Program-made: the position numbers and the translations under genes
DNA from: Rhizocola hellebori
Lineage (GTDB): Bacteria > Actinomycetota > Actinomycetes > Mycobacteriales > Micromonosporaceae
Reading direction: 5' to 3'
Assembly (NCBI RefSeq): GCF_016862955.1
Contig: NZ_BONY01000011.1
Coordinates: 1 to 64,000, forward strand
Length of the DNA stretch: 64,000 nt
Shown: piece after piece, positions 53,096 through 61,834 of the stretch
How positions within the stretch are numbered: the first letter of the stretch is position 1
How the letters are laid out: each line of letters starts with the position of its first letter
Notes under the pieces: generated by a model
The model's database searches: none
What the model saw: only the letters and a program-made list of their open reading frames with translations
What the model was told of the DNA's origin: nothing

Positions 53096-53782
53096 TTACG
53101 GCTCCCACACCGACTGGTCGTGGGCGAAGAGCACCCGGCGGGGATCAAAGGCCAACAGCGTTTCCATCCATTTCGGGTACGAAGGCAAAGGCTCGCCAAC
53201 CCCGTCAAGCCCGGCCCGCACCGCGAGCCGGGCTGCGCCGAACTCGCTGGCGAAGTCGTGCGCCTGCCCGGCGACCACCACCGTGCCGTCGCTTTGGCGC
53301 ACCACCAAAGACTGGTGCCCGGCGGTGTGACCCGGGGTCGGCACGACCCACACCCCGGGCCAGATCTCGGCCTCGCCGACCACCTCGCGATAGGAAACCC
53401 CAGCGAAGTCGATCAGCCACGGCAGGGTGTGATGCTCGCCGCGGGCCAGCTCGAGTTCCTTGGGCTGCACCAGAATCGGCGTGCCCGGGAAGTGAAGGTT
53501 GCCGCCGCAGTGGTCGAAGTGCAGGTGGCAGTTGACGACCAGATCGACCTCGGCGTGCGACAGCCCCGCATCGGCGAGGGCGGCCTGGATGGCGCGCCGC
53601 CGCGGACGGTAGTGCGCGTCGACCTCAGGGCTGCCCTCGCCCATGCCGGTGTCGAACAGGATGACGCCTTCGTCACGGCGGATCAGGTAGCCCAGCACCG
53701 GCTCCACGCGCGGCTCGTCACCGCCGGTTTCGGTGGCCGGGCGCACGAAGTAGCCCAGATCGAGGCGGCGGACCTCAGTCAT
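53096..53782 (-). CDS. Metallo-beta-lactamase-fold hydrolase, lactonase (AiiA-like) type
   Basis: At 228 residues. HxHxDH in NCHLHFDHCGGN; later His in TPGHTAGHQSL, metal Asp region VAGQAHDF and final His of FAHDQSVWEP. Length and the VLGYLIRRDEGVILFDTGMG start resemble N-acyl-homoserine lactonases, but other lactonases share this architecture. Start overlaps the previous gene by 8 bases. Confidence 0.85.
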   Translation of the reverse strand: MTEVRRLDLGYFVRPATETGGDEPRVEPVLGYLIRRDEGVILFDTGMGEGSPEVDAHYRPRRRAIQAALADAGLSHAEVDLVVNCHLHFDHCGGNLHFPGTPILVQPKELELARGEHHTLPWLIDFAGVSYREVVGEAEIWPGVWVVPTPGHTAGHQSLVVRQSDGTVVVAGQAHDFASEFGAARLAVRAGLDGVGEPLPSYPKWMETLLAFDPRRVLFAHDQSVWEP

Positions 53783-54227
53783 CGAAGGTCCATCTGGTGG
53801 CCCGCTGGGTGAACTCGGCCTCCACGACAGCGATCACCGTTTGCGGCCGCACCACCCACAGCGCGTCGGGAAACCCCGAGCCGTACTTGCTTTCGTAGGC
53901 GGCGGTCGCCTGTTCCGGTTGCGCCGCAAGCTCGGCGGTGCCGCGTACCACGATCGCCTCAGCGCCGCCTTCGGGGGCGACCGAGCACTGCGGCCGGCTT
54001 TTCAGGTGGCGCACCTTGCGCGAATTGGCGCCGCTGGAGAAGTAGAACGCGCCCTGCACCCAGACCCCCCACACGGCGGCCAGATGCGGCTCGCCGTGTG
54101 GGTCGGCCGTGGCGACCCAGTAGTTGTGCGCCTGCTCCAGACGTTGCTGGGCCCACTGCCAGGGCAGCAGGCCCGCCTCGTCGGGCTGGATGCCGTACCC
54201 AGGCATGAATGGCCTATCGGTGCGCAT
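53775..54227 (-). CDS. Pyridoxamine 5'-phosphate oxidase-like (FMN/F420-binding) protein
   Basis: At 150 residues: split-barrel fold with NYWVATADPHGEPHLAAVWG, FYFSSGANSRKVRHLKSRPQ and AIVVRGTAEL. The family includes F420-dependent reductases and haem-binding proteins; too small for assigning a reaction. Overlaps the lactonase-like gene by 8 bases, so probably one operon. Confidence 0.85.
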   Translation of the reverse strand: MRTDRPFMPGYGIQPDEAGLLPWQWAQQRLEQAHNYWVATADPHGEPHLAAVWGVWVQGAFYFSSGANSRKVRHLKSRPQCSVAPEGGAEAIVVRGTAELAAQPEQATAAYESKYGSGFPDALWVVRPQTVIAVVEAEFTQRATRWTFDD

Positions 54228-54251
54228 AACGCCACCCTACCCAGGGGCGGC

Positions 54252-55301
54252 TCAGGCCGCGGCGCGTGCCGAAATCGGTCGGCGGCGCAGGCTGAGGTCG
54301 GTCAGCGACGGCGAGGCGAAGGCGGCGTTGGGTTGGTAGAGGTTGGTGCCCGGCGCGACGATCTCGTCGATGCGGTCCAGGGTGGCGTCGTCGAGCGTGA
54401 GCGCCGCCCCTTTCAGCGCGGCCTGCAGCTGGTCCATGGTGCGCGGGCCGATGATGGCGCTGGTGACCGCGGGATGCGCCACGGCGAAGGCGATCGCCAG
54501 CTCCGGCAGCGAGCAGCCGATGCTCTCGGCCAGCTCGACGAGCTTTTCGACGGCGTCGAGTTTGGCGGCGTTCTCGGCAAGCTCCGGGTCGAACTGGCCC
54601 GGCCGCAGCGCGGGACGTCCGGTGGACATGTCGACCGGCCGGCCCTTGCGGAACTTGCCGGACAGGAACCCGAACGCCAGCGGGCTCCACACCAGCACCC
54701 CCATCCGCAGGCTGTGGCAGACCGGCAACACCGAGGCCTCGATGCCGCGGGCCAGAATCGAGTAGGGCGGCTGTTCGGTGCGGAACCGGCCCAGCGCACG
54801 GCTTTGCGCCACATGATGGGCCGCCACGATCTGCTCGGCGGGAAAGGTCGAGCAGCCGAAGGCGCGGATCTTCCCGGCTCGGACGAGGTCGGTGAGCACC
54901 GACAGCGTCTCCTCGATGTCAGTGTGGTGGTCCGGCCGGTGCACCTGATAGAGATCTATCCAGTCGGTCCCCAGCCGGGCCAGGCTTTCGTCGACCGCCT
55001 TGAGGATCCAGCGCCGCGAGTTGCCGCTGCGGTTGCGCCCTTCGCCCATCTGGAAATGCACCTTGGTCGCGAGCACGACATCGTCGCGGCGCCCGCGCAG
55101 CGCCTTGCCCACGATCTGCTCGGATTCGCCCGCCGAGTACATGTCGGCGGTGTCAATGAAGTTGACGCCCTCGTCGAGGGCGGCGTGGATGATGCGGACA
55201 CAGTCATCGTGATCGGGGTTGCCGACGGCGCCGAACATCATCGTGCCCAGGCAATGGACGCTGACTTCCATACCGGTCGAACCCAGGTGGCGGTAACGCA
55301 T
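54252..55301 (-). CDS. Aldo/keto reductase
   Basis: At 349 residues: MRYRHLGSTGMEVSVHCLGT, NFIDTADMYSAGESEQIVG (catalytic Asp, Tyr), ATKVHFQMGEGRN (Lys), DWIDLYQVHRPDHHTDIEET and SAIIGPRTMDQLQAAL. Similar to the YajO/Tas-type group. Only distantly related to the reductase at 4231. Confidence 0.9.
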   Translation of the reverse strand: MRYRHLGSTGMEVSVHCLGTMMFGAVGNPDHDDCVRIIHAALDEGVNFIDTADMYSAGESEQIVGKALRGRRDDVVLATKVHFQMGEGRNRSGNSRRWILKAVDESLARLGTDWIDLYQVHRPDHHTDIEETLSVLTDLVRAGKIRAFGCSTFPAEQIVAAHHVAQSRALGRFRTEQPPYSILARGIEASVLPVCHSLRMGVLVWSPLAFGFLSGKFRKGRPVDMSTGRPALRPGQFDPELAENAAKLDAVEKLVELAESIGCSLPELAIAFAVAHPAVTSAIIGPRTMDQLQAALKGAALTLDDATLDRIDEIVAPGTNLYQPNAAFASPSLTDLSLRRRPISARAAA

Positions 55302-55335
55302 TTGCCCGACGCTAGGCCTTCCAGCGCACTCGAAG

Positions 55336-55776
55336 TCAACTCTGGCGCAGCATCTGCAGCGCCTTGTCGATGCGCCGGGCCCGGGTCTGCTCGGTCTTGG
55401 CCTGTTCGATGGCCAGCACATGCTGGAGCTGATGGCTGTAGGACATCGAGGTGAACCGCTTGGCCGCGACCGGGTCGGCGTCCAGCGCGGCCTGAAAGTC
55501 CGGCGGCACCGTCACCACGCGCGGAGCAGTGTCCAGCTCGACGTCCACGTCCACCTCGTCGCCGGCGGCGACCCCGGCCGCGGTGCGGTTCTCCGCACTC
55601 AGCGGGATCATGAACCTGCCGCCCATGACCGCGACGGTGGTCCGGTAGGTGTGTGCGGCCACGGTGACCGTGACGGCGGGCCGCTTGCCCTGCCCCAACG
55701 CCTCCACCACCTGCGGCGGTACTGCTATCCCGGTGGCGGTCTTACCGCCGAGCTCGACGGTGGCGCGAAACCTCAT
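55336..55776 (-). CDS. YdeI/OmpD-associated family protein with DUF1905 domain
   Basis: At 146 residues. DUF1905 beta-barrel (MRFRATVELGGKTATGIAVP, TYRTTVAVMGGRFMIPLSAE, DEVDVDVELD) followed by the YdeI-like tail (FTSMSYSHQLQHVLAIEQAK). ATG 55776 fits the family start; a further upstream in-frame ATG lies at 55851. Unknown function. Confidence 0.88.
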   Translation of the reverse strand: MRFRATVELGGKTATGIAVPPQVVEALGQGKRPAVTVTVAAHTYRTTVAVMGGRFMIPLSAENRTAAGVAAGDEVDVDVELDTAPRVVTVPPDFQAALDADPVAAKRFTSMSYSHQLQHVLAIEQAKTEQTRARRIDKALQMLRQS

Positions 55777-55830
55777 GGACTCATCCTCGCGCGATGTTAT
55801 GGGAAAACGCACGCGGGGTACCGTGTGCCG

Positions 55831-56760
55831 ATGACCGCACGCCGTGATCACCGGGGCTGGCTGCTAGCCGGCCTGGCCCTCGTCCTGGCTGCGCTCATGG
55901 TCGGGCATCGGCTGATACCCAACTCGCCCGGCAACGTCGGCAGCTTCATCGAGACGTTCCTGCCGTGGCTGGGCATCGGCGCGGTGCTGCTGCTGATCGT
56001 CGCCGCGCTGTGGCGTTCCCCGATCGGCACGATCGCCTCCGCCTTGGTGGTGGTCGTCTGGCTGGGCACGTTCGGCCAGCTGTGGCTGCCGGGCAAGGGC
56101 GGCGGGGAGCCCAATCTGCGGGTGGTGACCCACAACGTCGGAGTGTCCAATCCCGACACCGAGGGAACCGCGCGCGTGCTGCTCGAAGCCGACGCCGACC
56201 TGGTGGCGCTGCAGGAGCTGAGCAGCGAGGCGCACACGCGTTACAGCGCGCTGCTGGGCCAGCGCTACCCGCACGAGGTCAGCCGCGGCACTGTCGCTTT
56301 GTGGAGTAAACATCCGCTCAGCGACTCCTCATCGGTCGACATCGGGCTGGGCTGGACCCGGGCGCTGCGCACCGAGGTACAGGCCCCGGGCGGCACGGTC
56401 GCCGTCTACGTGGTGCATCTGGCCTCGGTAAGGGTCGACTCGGACGGGTTCAGCTCCGAACAGCGCGACCGCACCATCGTCGACCTCGGCATGTACCTGG
56501 GGGCCGAGGAGCAGCAGCGGGTGATCCTGCTCGGCGACCTCAACGGCACCGCCTACGATCGCAGCCTCGCCCCGGTGACCGCCGGCCTGCAATCGGCCCA
56601 GGCCGCCGCGGGCTGGGGCTTCGGCTTCACCTGGCCGGCCGGATTCCCGCTGGCCCGCATCGACCACATCCTCACCAAGGGGATCGCCGTCACCGACGCG
56701 CAGGTGATGGCCCGAACCGGCAGCGACCACCGGCCCGTCCTGGCCGACCTGCGCCTCTAA
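55831..56760 (+). CDS. Membrane endonuclease/exonuclease/phosphatase-family protein (VanJ-like)
   Basis: At 309 residues: three helices (GWLLAGLALVLAALMVGH, FLPWLGIGAVLLLIVAALW, IASALVVVVWLGTFGQLWL) then an outside EEP domain with VVTHNVGVSN, LQELSSEA, LLGDLNGTAYD and GSDHRPVLADL. Streptomyces VanJ, with this layout, confers teicoplanin-type resistance, probably by acting on undecaprenyl-phosphate-linked wall precursors. It is convergent with the second AlkZ-like gene. Confidence 0.87.
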   Translation: MTARRDHRGWLLAGLALVLAALMVGHRLIPNSPGNVGSFIETFLPWLGIGAVLLLIVAALWRSPIGTIASALVVVVWLGTFGQLWLPGKGGGEPNLRVVTHNVGVSNPDTEGTARVLLEADADLVALQELSSEAHTRYSALLGQRYPHEVSRGTVALWSKHPLSDSSSVDIGLGWTRALRTEVQAPGGTVAVYVVHLASVRVDSDGFSSEQRDRTIVDLGMYLGAEEQQRVILLGDLNGTAYDRSLAPVTAGLQSAQAAAGWGFGFTWPAGFPLARIDHILTKGIAVTDAQVMARTGSDHRPVLADLRL

Positions 56761-56767
56761 CGCCCGC

Positions 56768-57868
56768 CTACCAGGGGGTGCCGAAGGCGATGTCGTGGGG
56801 CACGCCGGGGGCGGCGAACTGCAGCAGCCGGGCGCCTTCGCGTTCCAGGGCGGCGGCGTCCTTCTTGGTCACCTTGGCGAAAGGGCGCAGCGTCAGCGAT
56901 GCGGCCTTGCGGGTGGCGGCCACCTTCCACGTGCCGGCGGCGAAGCCGTCGAGCAGGAAAGTGCCGGGCACCAGCCCGTTAACCGTGAAGATCTTCTTGC
57001 GGTGCTCCTCGGCGATGATGCGGGTGCGGTCGGCGTAGGACAGCAGCATGTTCTCGAACTCGGCGACGAACCGCACCGCAGCGCCGGTTTGCTCACCGGG
57101 CCGCGGCGAGTCGGGCAGGTCGAACAGTTCCACCCCGGCCTCGTCGCGAAAGACGCGCAACTTGGGGCGTAGCCGGGTGGCGACCTCGCCCAGCCGGGTC
57201 AGGCCCGACCAGGCCTGTACGTCGCGGACGCTGGCCGGGCCGAAACCGGCCAGGTAGCGCAGGAACAGCTCGTCGAGGCCGGCGTCCGTCCGAAGTGGAC
57301 GGCCCAGCCACGACTCGGCGGTGGTGTGCGCGGCCTGCCCGGAAAAGCCCCACAGCCCGCGCGGCGGCACCTGTACCAGCGGGGACAGGGTGCGCACCAC
57401 CATCGCCAGCGCGTGCGGGTCGCGTCCGGGGAAGGTACGGCTCAGCGCCTCGCCGAGCACCGCGAAGGTCATCGGCTGGTCCTCCAGCAGCCGGCGGCCG
57501 GCCGTGTTGACCTGCGCCGGATCGAGGCCGTCGAGCTGTTTGCCGTAGGCGGCCAGCATCCCGCGCTCGTGCACGGGTTGCAGCAGCGGGCGCAGCAGCA
57601 GGCAGTCGTCGGCGGTGACCAGGTGGATCGTGCCGCGCATCAGCGACAACCGGACCACCTGGCGCGCGGTGACCTGGGCGGCGAGCTGGTCGGCGGTGAA
57701 ACCCTCGATGCGCGCCCACAGCCCGTAGTAGGGCGGGTTCGGGTTCTGCGCCTGCATCCCCACCACCCGGGTGAGCACCTGCGCGATGGACAGCCCGGCG
57801 CGGCTGAGCAGCAGCTGCCGCTCGAGGGTGGCCCGGTTGAGCGCGCGGGTGCTCAGCAGATCAATCAC
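56768..57868 (-). CDS. AlkZ-like winged-helix DNA glycosylase (second copy)
   Basis: At 366 residues. Same family as 16768: STRALNRATLERQLLLSRAG start, catalytic Gln39 and Gln41 in GMQAQNP, RGTIHLVTADD and FVAEFENMLLSYADRTRIIA. The two copies are diverged (roughly a third to a half identical by eye). Different tails and contexts suggest different lesion preference. Divergent from an alpha/beta hydrolase. Confidence 0.85.
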   Translation of the reverse strand: MIDLLSTRALNRATLERQLLLSRAGLSIAQVLTRVVGMQAQNPNPPYYGLWARIEGFTADQLAAQVTARQVVRLSLMRGTIHLVTADDCLLLRPLLQPVHERGMLAAYGKQLDGLDPAQVNTAGRRLLEDQPMTFAVLGEALSRTFPGRDPHALAMVVRTLSPLVQVPPRGLWGFSGQAAHTTAESWLGRPLRTDAGLDELFLRYLAGFGPASVRDVQAWSGLTRLGEVATRLRPKLRVFRDEAGVELFDLPDSPRPGEQTGAAVRFVAEFENMLLSYADRTRIIAEEHRKKIFTVNGLVPGTFLLDGFAAGTWKVAATRKAASLTLRPFAKVTKKDAAALEREGARLLQFAAPGVPHDIAFGTPW

Positions 57869-57904
57869 CCGGCCAACCTACAACGGGCTCTAGGATCGGC
57901 AGTT

Positions 57905-58675
57905 ATGACGACCCTTCACGCCCAGATCTTCGGCAGCGGGCGGCCGCTGGTCGCGTTGCACGGCATCTACGCGCACGGGGGCCGCTTCCGCGCCTTGGCC
58001 GAGGAATATCTTCCCGGCTTCGCCGTGCACGCGCTGGATCTGCGCGGTCACGGCCATTCCCCGCACCTGCCGCCGTGGAGCCTGGCGCAGCAGGTGCAAG
58101 ACGTGCTCACCACGATGGACGAGCTCGATCTGGGCCGGGCCGATGTGCTCGGGTTCTCCTACGGCGGGCTGGTCGCCGCGCACCTGGCAAACCAAGCGCC
58201 GCAACGGGTGCGGGGGCTGATCCTGATGGACCCGGCGATCGGCCTGGATCCGGCGGCGTCGGAGCGTGGCGCGACCAACGCCATGGTGGACAAGTCTTTC
58301 GCCGACGCCGATGAGGCGCGCCAGTGGCGCGAGCAGGGCTGGCCGTCCACTGCCGCCGCGGTGGCCCAGGCCCGGGCCGAAGTGGACGAACACCTGGTGC
58401 ACAGCCACGACGGCCGGTTCCGGTGGCGCTGCCAGCAGGCTGCGGTGGTGGTGGCCTACTCGGAGATGGCCCGCCCGGCCGTGCTGCCCCCACCCGGCCT
58501 TCCTTCGTTGCTGCTTTTCGGTACCAACGCCGGCGTGGTCAGCGGCGACTACACGCAAGCGTGCCGCAAGGCGGGAGTGCGCGTGGTGGCGGTGGAAAGC
58601 GGGCACCAGCTCATGCTTGAGCGCCCCGTCGAGACCGGCACGGCCATAAAGGACTTCCTCGCCGAGCTAGAGTAA
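57905..58675 (+). CDS. Alpha/beta-hydrolase
   Basis: At 256 residues. Oxyanion region ALHGIYAHGGRF, nucleophile GFSYGGLVAAH, acid in the 195-205 region and late His in VESGHQLMLERP. No signal peptide. Substrate unknown. ATG 57905. The MBL-fold gene follows four bases after its stop. Confidence 0.9.
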   Translation: MTTLHAQIFGSGRPLVALHGIYAHGGRFRALAEEYLPGFAVHALDLRGHGHSPHLPPWSLAQQVQDVLTTMDELDLGRADVLGFSYGGLVAAHLANQAPQRVRGLILMDPAIGLDPAASERGATNAMVDKSFADADEARQWREQGWPSTAAAVAQARAEVDEHLVHSHDGRFRWRCQQAAVVVAYSEMARPAVLPPPGLPSLLLFGTNAGVVSGDYTQACRKAGVRVVAVESGHQLMLERPVETGTAIKDFLAELE

Positions 58676-58679
58676 AGCC

Positions 58680-59303
58680 GTGCGATTGATCAAATACACC
58701 CATGCCTGTGTCAGGCTGGAAGACAACGATCGTGTCCTGCTGATCGACCCCGGCACGTGGGCCGAGCCGGAGGCCTTCGCCGGTGTCGACGACGTGCTGG
58801 TGACCCACGAACACGCCGACCACGTCGATGTGGAGGCGCTCAAGCGCGCCAAGAAGGCAAACCCCGCGCTCAAGGTCTACACCCATGCCGCGCTGGCCGC
58901 GGAGCTGCAAGAGGTTGACGCGCAAGCGGTCGCGGCGGGCGACACCTTCACCGCGGCCGGTTTCGCGGTCAAGGTGGTCGGCGGGCTGCACGCGGAAATC
59001 TATGAGGGGCTGCCCGGGTGCCCCAACGTCGGCTTCATCGTGGAGGGCAACGTTTACCATCCCGGCGACTCTTATTTCGTACCCGACGAAGAGGTTGAAA
59101 CGCTTTTAGTGCCGGCATCCGGGCCCTGGATGAGCCTGCGCGGGTCGCTGGATTTCGCTCGCGCCGTCAAGCCTGCCCGGGCGATCGGCATTCACGAGGC
59201 GATGCTCTCCGAGCTGGGGCTGGGCAACTTCGGCCGGTGGATGGAGATGAAGGGCCAGACCGGCTTCTCGATGCTGAGCCCGGGGGAGTCCGTCAGTCTG
59301 TGA
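58680..59303 (+). CDS. MBL-fold metallohydrolase (UlaG-like)
   Basis: At 207 residues: TYTHACVRLEDNDR-like start (KYTHACVRLED), HxHxDH in VTHEHADHVD, GGLHAEIYEG, HPGDSYFVPDEEV and IGIHEAML. Small UlaG/lactonase-like group. GTG start 58680. Its end overlaps the convergent YqeB-like gene by 11 bases. Confidence 0.88.
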   Translation: MRLIKYTHACVRLEDNDRVLLIDPGTWAEPEAFAGVDDVLVTHEHADHVDVEALKRAKKANPALKVYTHAALAAELQEVDAQAVAAGDTFTAAGFAVKVVGGLHAEIYEGLPGCPNVGFIVEGNVYHPGDSYFVPDEEVETLLVPASGPWMSLRGSLDFARAVKPARAIGIHEAMLSELGLGNFGRWMEMKGQTGFSMLSPGESVSL

Positions 59304-59985
59304 CCAGCCGCCAATATTGGCGCTTCTTCTCGTCTCGCACCACCACGCCGAGCTTGGTCAGTTCCTGGCGCAGCTCGGCCAGGTCGTGACCGTCGTCTTT
59401 GGACACTGCGACGGCCCGGGCCTTCAGCAGCGCATTGGCCGCTGGTGGCAGGTCCGGGTCGTCGTCGACGAAGCGCCGGTACTGACCGGCCCACGGGTCG
59501 CCATCGGGCAGCCACGGCCAGCCGTGCGCCGTAAAGGCTTGGCGTAGCCGAGCCTCGGTCAGGTCGTGTTTCTCGCGCAGCAGCTCGGCGGTGCCTTCGC
59601 CAAGCAGCACAAGGTGTTTGGCGTCCTGGAACACCCCGGTCACGCTGGCGCGCGGGAATTCGCGCGCGGGCTTGCCGCCACGGCTGACCGCGACCGTGTC
59701 GCCGCCGACCCGCACCTGCAGCACGTCGGCCGCGGCCAACAGAGCCACCACGACTCCGGCGATCGCCCCCAGCGCCAGCGCGCCGATGGTGGCCCACGGC
59801 TGGTCGATGGAGGCGACCAGCTTGAACGGGCCTTGAAAGGGCGCCCAGGCCAGACCGGCCACCCATCCGGCGGCCGCTTGTAGGCCCCACCCGGCGCCTG
59901 CGCCGATCAGCGGGAAGCCCAGCCAGATCAGCGCCCATTCCGCGCGGCTATAGCTCACCGTGGTCTCTTCGCGCACGCGGGCCAT
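59293..59985 (-). CDS. YqeB-like membrane protein
   Basis: At 230 residues: two helices (WALIWLGFPLIGAGAGWGLQ, TIGALALGAIAGVVVALLAA), then a PH-like segment (VLQVRVGGDTVAVSRGGKPA) and a soluble C-terminus (EARLRQAFTAHGWPWLPDGD, LTKLGVVVRDEKKRQYWRLV). Resembles the YqeB family; the role is unknown. Confidence 0.8.
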   Translation of the reverse strand: MARVREETTVSYSRAEWALIWLGFPLIGAGAGWGLQAAAGWVAGLAWAPFQGPFKLVASIDQPWATIGALALGAIAGVVVALLAAADVLQVRVGGDTVAVSRGGKPAREFPRASVTGVFQDAKHLVLLGEGTAELLREKHDLTEARLRQAFTAHGWPWLPDGDPWAGQYRRFVDDDPDLPPAANALLKARAVAVSKDDGHDLAELRQELTKLGVVVRDEKKRQYWRLVTD

Positions 59986-60012
59986 CCTACGCAGCGCGCG
60001 CCAGCCCGGCCG

Positions 60013-61746
60013 TCACGCCGATTGGGCCAGCCGCATCCTGGCGTAGAGCCCGTCGCGGGCTAGCAGCTCTTCGTGCGAGCCGAGTTCTGAGACCCGGCCA
60101 CCGTCGAGCACCACGAGCCGGTCGGCGTCGCGGATGGTGGACAGGCGGTGCGCCACCACGAACGTCGTGCGTCCCCGCATCAGCCTGGCCAATGCCTGCT
60201 GCACCTGCGCCTCGGATTGACTGTCCAAAGCGGACGTCGCCTCGTCGAGCAGGAGCACCTTCGGGTCGCGTACCAGCGCGCGGGCGATGGCCAGCCGCTG
60301 GCGTTGCCCGCCGGACAGCCGCGCGCCGCGTTCCCCGATCGGGGTTTCCCAGCCCTGCGGCATCGCCTGGACGAACTCCAGCGCGTTGGCGTCGCGCAGC
60401 GCCGCGGTGACCCTCGCCGTGTCGATGCCGGCCATGCCGTAGGTGACGTTCTCCCATACGGTTCCGTCGAACAGCAGCGACTCCTGCGGCACCACCGACA
60501 CGAACCTGCGGTAGCTGCGCAGGTCGATCAGCTCCATGTCCACGCCGTCGAGCAGGACCTGACCCGAGGTCGGCCGCACGAAGCCCAGCAGCAGGTTGAG
60601 CAACGTGGACTTGCCCGCGCCCGACGGGCCGACGATGGCGATGGTTTCGCCCGGCCGCACGCTCAGGTTCACCTCGCGCAGCGCGTCTTTCGACCCGTCG
60701 AAGCGGTAGCCGACGTCGCGCAGCTCGAAGGCACCGACGACCCGATCGATGCTCAGCTTGCCCTCGTTGCGCTCCACGTCAGGCGCGTGCAGCACCTCGG
60801 CGATGGAACGCACCGACTCCAGGCCCTTGGTGATGATCGGGGCGAGCCCGAACAGCATCACCACCGAGGAGGTCAGCAACGCGAAGTAGGCGCTGAGCAG
60901 CACGATGTCTCCGGCGGTGACCGTAATCGCGCCGGTGTAGGCCGCCCACGCGGCGGCGACCAGGCACGCCCCGCCCAGCATCTGGTAGGTCACCCACGAC
61001 ATCGCGCCGAGCCGGGCGTTGACGATGTCCAGGCGCAGCCCGGCCTCGCCGACCTCCTGTACGGTTCCGCTGACCCGGCGCAGCGCGGTCTGCTCCAGGC
61101 CGTGGGCGCGGGTGATGGGCATCAGATGGGTCATCTCGCCGACCCGCGCCGAGAGCTGCTCGACGCGGCGGCGGAACTGCTCGTTGCGGGCGCCGGACTT
61201 GGCGCGGATCACCGAGACCAGCACCGCCGCGCACGGTACGACGAGCAGGAAGAGCAGCACGAACTGCGGTACCCGCAGCGCGGTCATGGCCAGCGCGCTG
61301 ATCAGGGTGATCAGCGCGGCCGCGCCCGCCTCGGCGACCTGTTGCAGCATCAGCTCGACGTTCTCCACGTCCCTTACGATCTTGTTCTGCAGGCGGCTGG
61401 AACCGGCCCGTACGTGAAAGCCGATGGACAGCTGCTGCAGGCGCTCGACCAGGCGCGAGCGCAGATCGACGCCGATGCGGCGCACGATGCGGCTGCTCAG
61501 CCGCATCCACAGCACGTGCACCGGAATGTTCTGCAGGAACACCAGCGCGAGCACCGCCGCGTTGACCCACAGCAGGTGGATCGGCTTGCGCTGCACCACA
61601 ACGTCGATGATGTTGGCGGTGAGGATGGGCAGCAGCCATACCGGGCTGTGTTTGACAGCGAAGGCGAGCAGTGTCGCGGCGATGCGCCAACGGCTCGGAG
61701 CGAGCATCCGCAAGATCATGCGGCCCGGTCGGACGGTCTCGGTCAC
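60013..61746 (-). CDS. ABC exporter half-transporter (permease plus ATPase)
   Basis: At 577 residues: six helices then a cassette with Walker A VGPSGAGKSTLLN, signature ARLSGGQRQRLAI, Walker B VLLLDEATSALDSQ and H-loop VVAHRLSTI. Type IV exporter that works as a homodimer; substrate unknown. It is divergent from the DrrAB-type operon and might share its regulator. Not adjacent to cydAB, so not assigned as CydCD. Confidence 0.9.
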   Translation of the reverse strand: MTETVRPGRMILRMLAPSRWRIAATLLAFAVKHSPVWLLPILTANIIDVVVQRKPIHLLWVNAAVLALVFLQNIPVHVLWMRLSSRIVRRIGVDLRSRLVERLQQLSIGFHVRAGSSRLQNKIVRDVENVELMLQQVAEAGAAALITLISALAMTALRVPQFVLLFLLVVPCAAVLVSVIRAKSGARNEQFRRRVEQLSARVGEMTHLMPITRAHGLEQTALRRVSGTVQEVGEAGLRLDIVNARLGAMSWVTYQMLGGACLVAAAWAAYTGAITVTAGDIVLLSAYFALLTSSVVMLFGLAPIITKGLESVRSIAEVLHAPDVERNEGKLSIDRVVGAFELRDVGYRFDGSKDALREVNLSVRPGETIAIVGPSGAGKSTLLNLLLGFVRPTSGQVLLDGVDMELIDLRSYRRFVSVVPQESLLFDGTVWENVTYGMAGIDTARVTAALRDANALEFVQAMPQGWETPIGERGARLSGGQRQRLAIARALVRDPKVLLLDEATSALDSQSEAQVQQALARLMRGRTTFVVAHRLSTIRDADRLVVLDGGRVSELGSHEELLARDGLYARMRLAQSA

Positions 61747-61790
61747 GATTGCTCATCAGACGGCCCAGGCACCCTGCGGGACAAGGTAAG

Positions 61791-61824
61791 TTGCGTCACC
61801 CCACTTATCGAGTACACTGTAAGG
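61791..61824 (+). promoter_or_regulatory. Promoter and TetR-like operator of the DrrAB-type operon
   Basis: TTGCGT (61791-61796), 16-base spacer, TACACT (61813-61818). Overlapping the -10 is an imperfect 20-base palindrome CTTATCGAGT/ACACTGTAAG (about 61804-61823), 7 of 10 pairs symmetric. Position over the -10 fits repression by a TetR-family protein; none is encoded in this window. Confidence 0.5.
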
Positions 61825-61834
61825 AATTCTTGGG

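Noticed and set aside
60013-61746. CydC or CydD assembly transporter for cytochrome bd
   Set aside because: Only one half-transporter, 18 kb from cydAB, and nothing in its sequence singles it out as CydCD.
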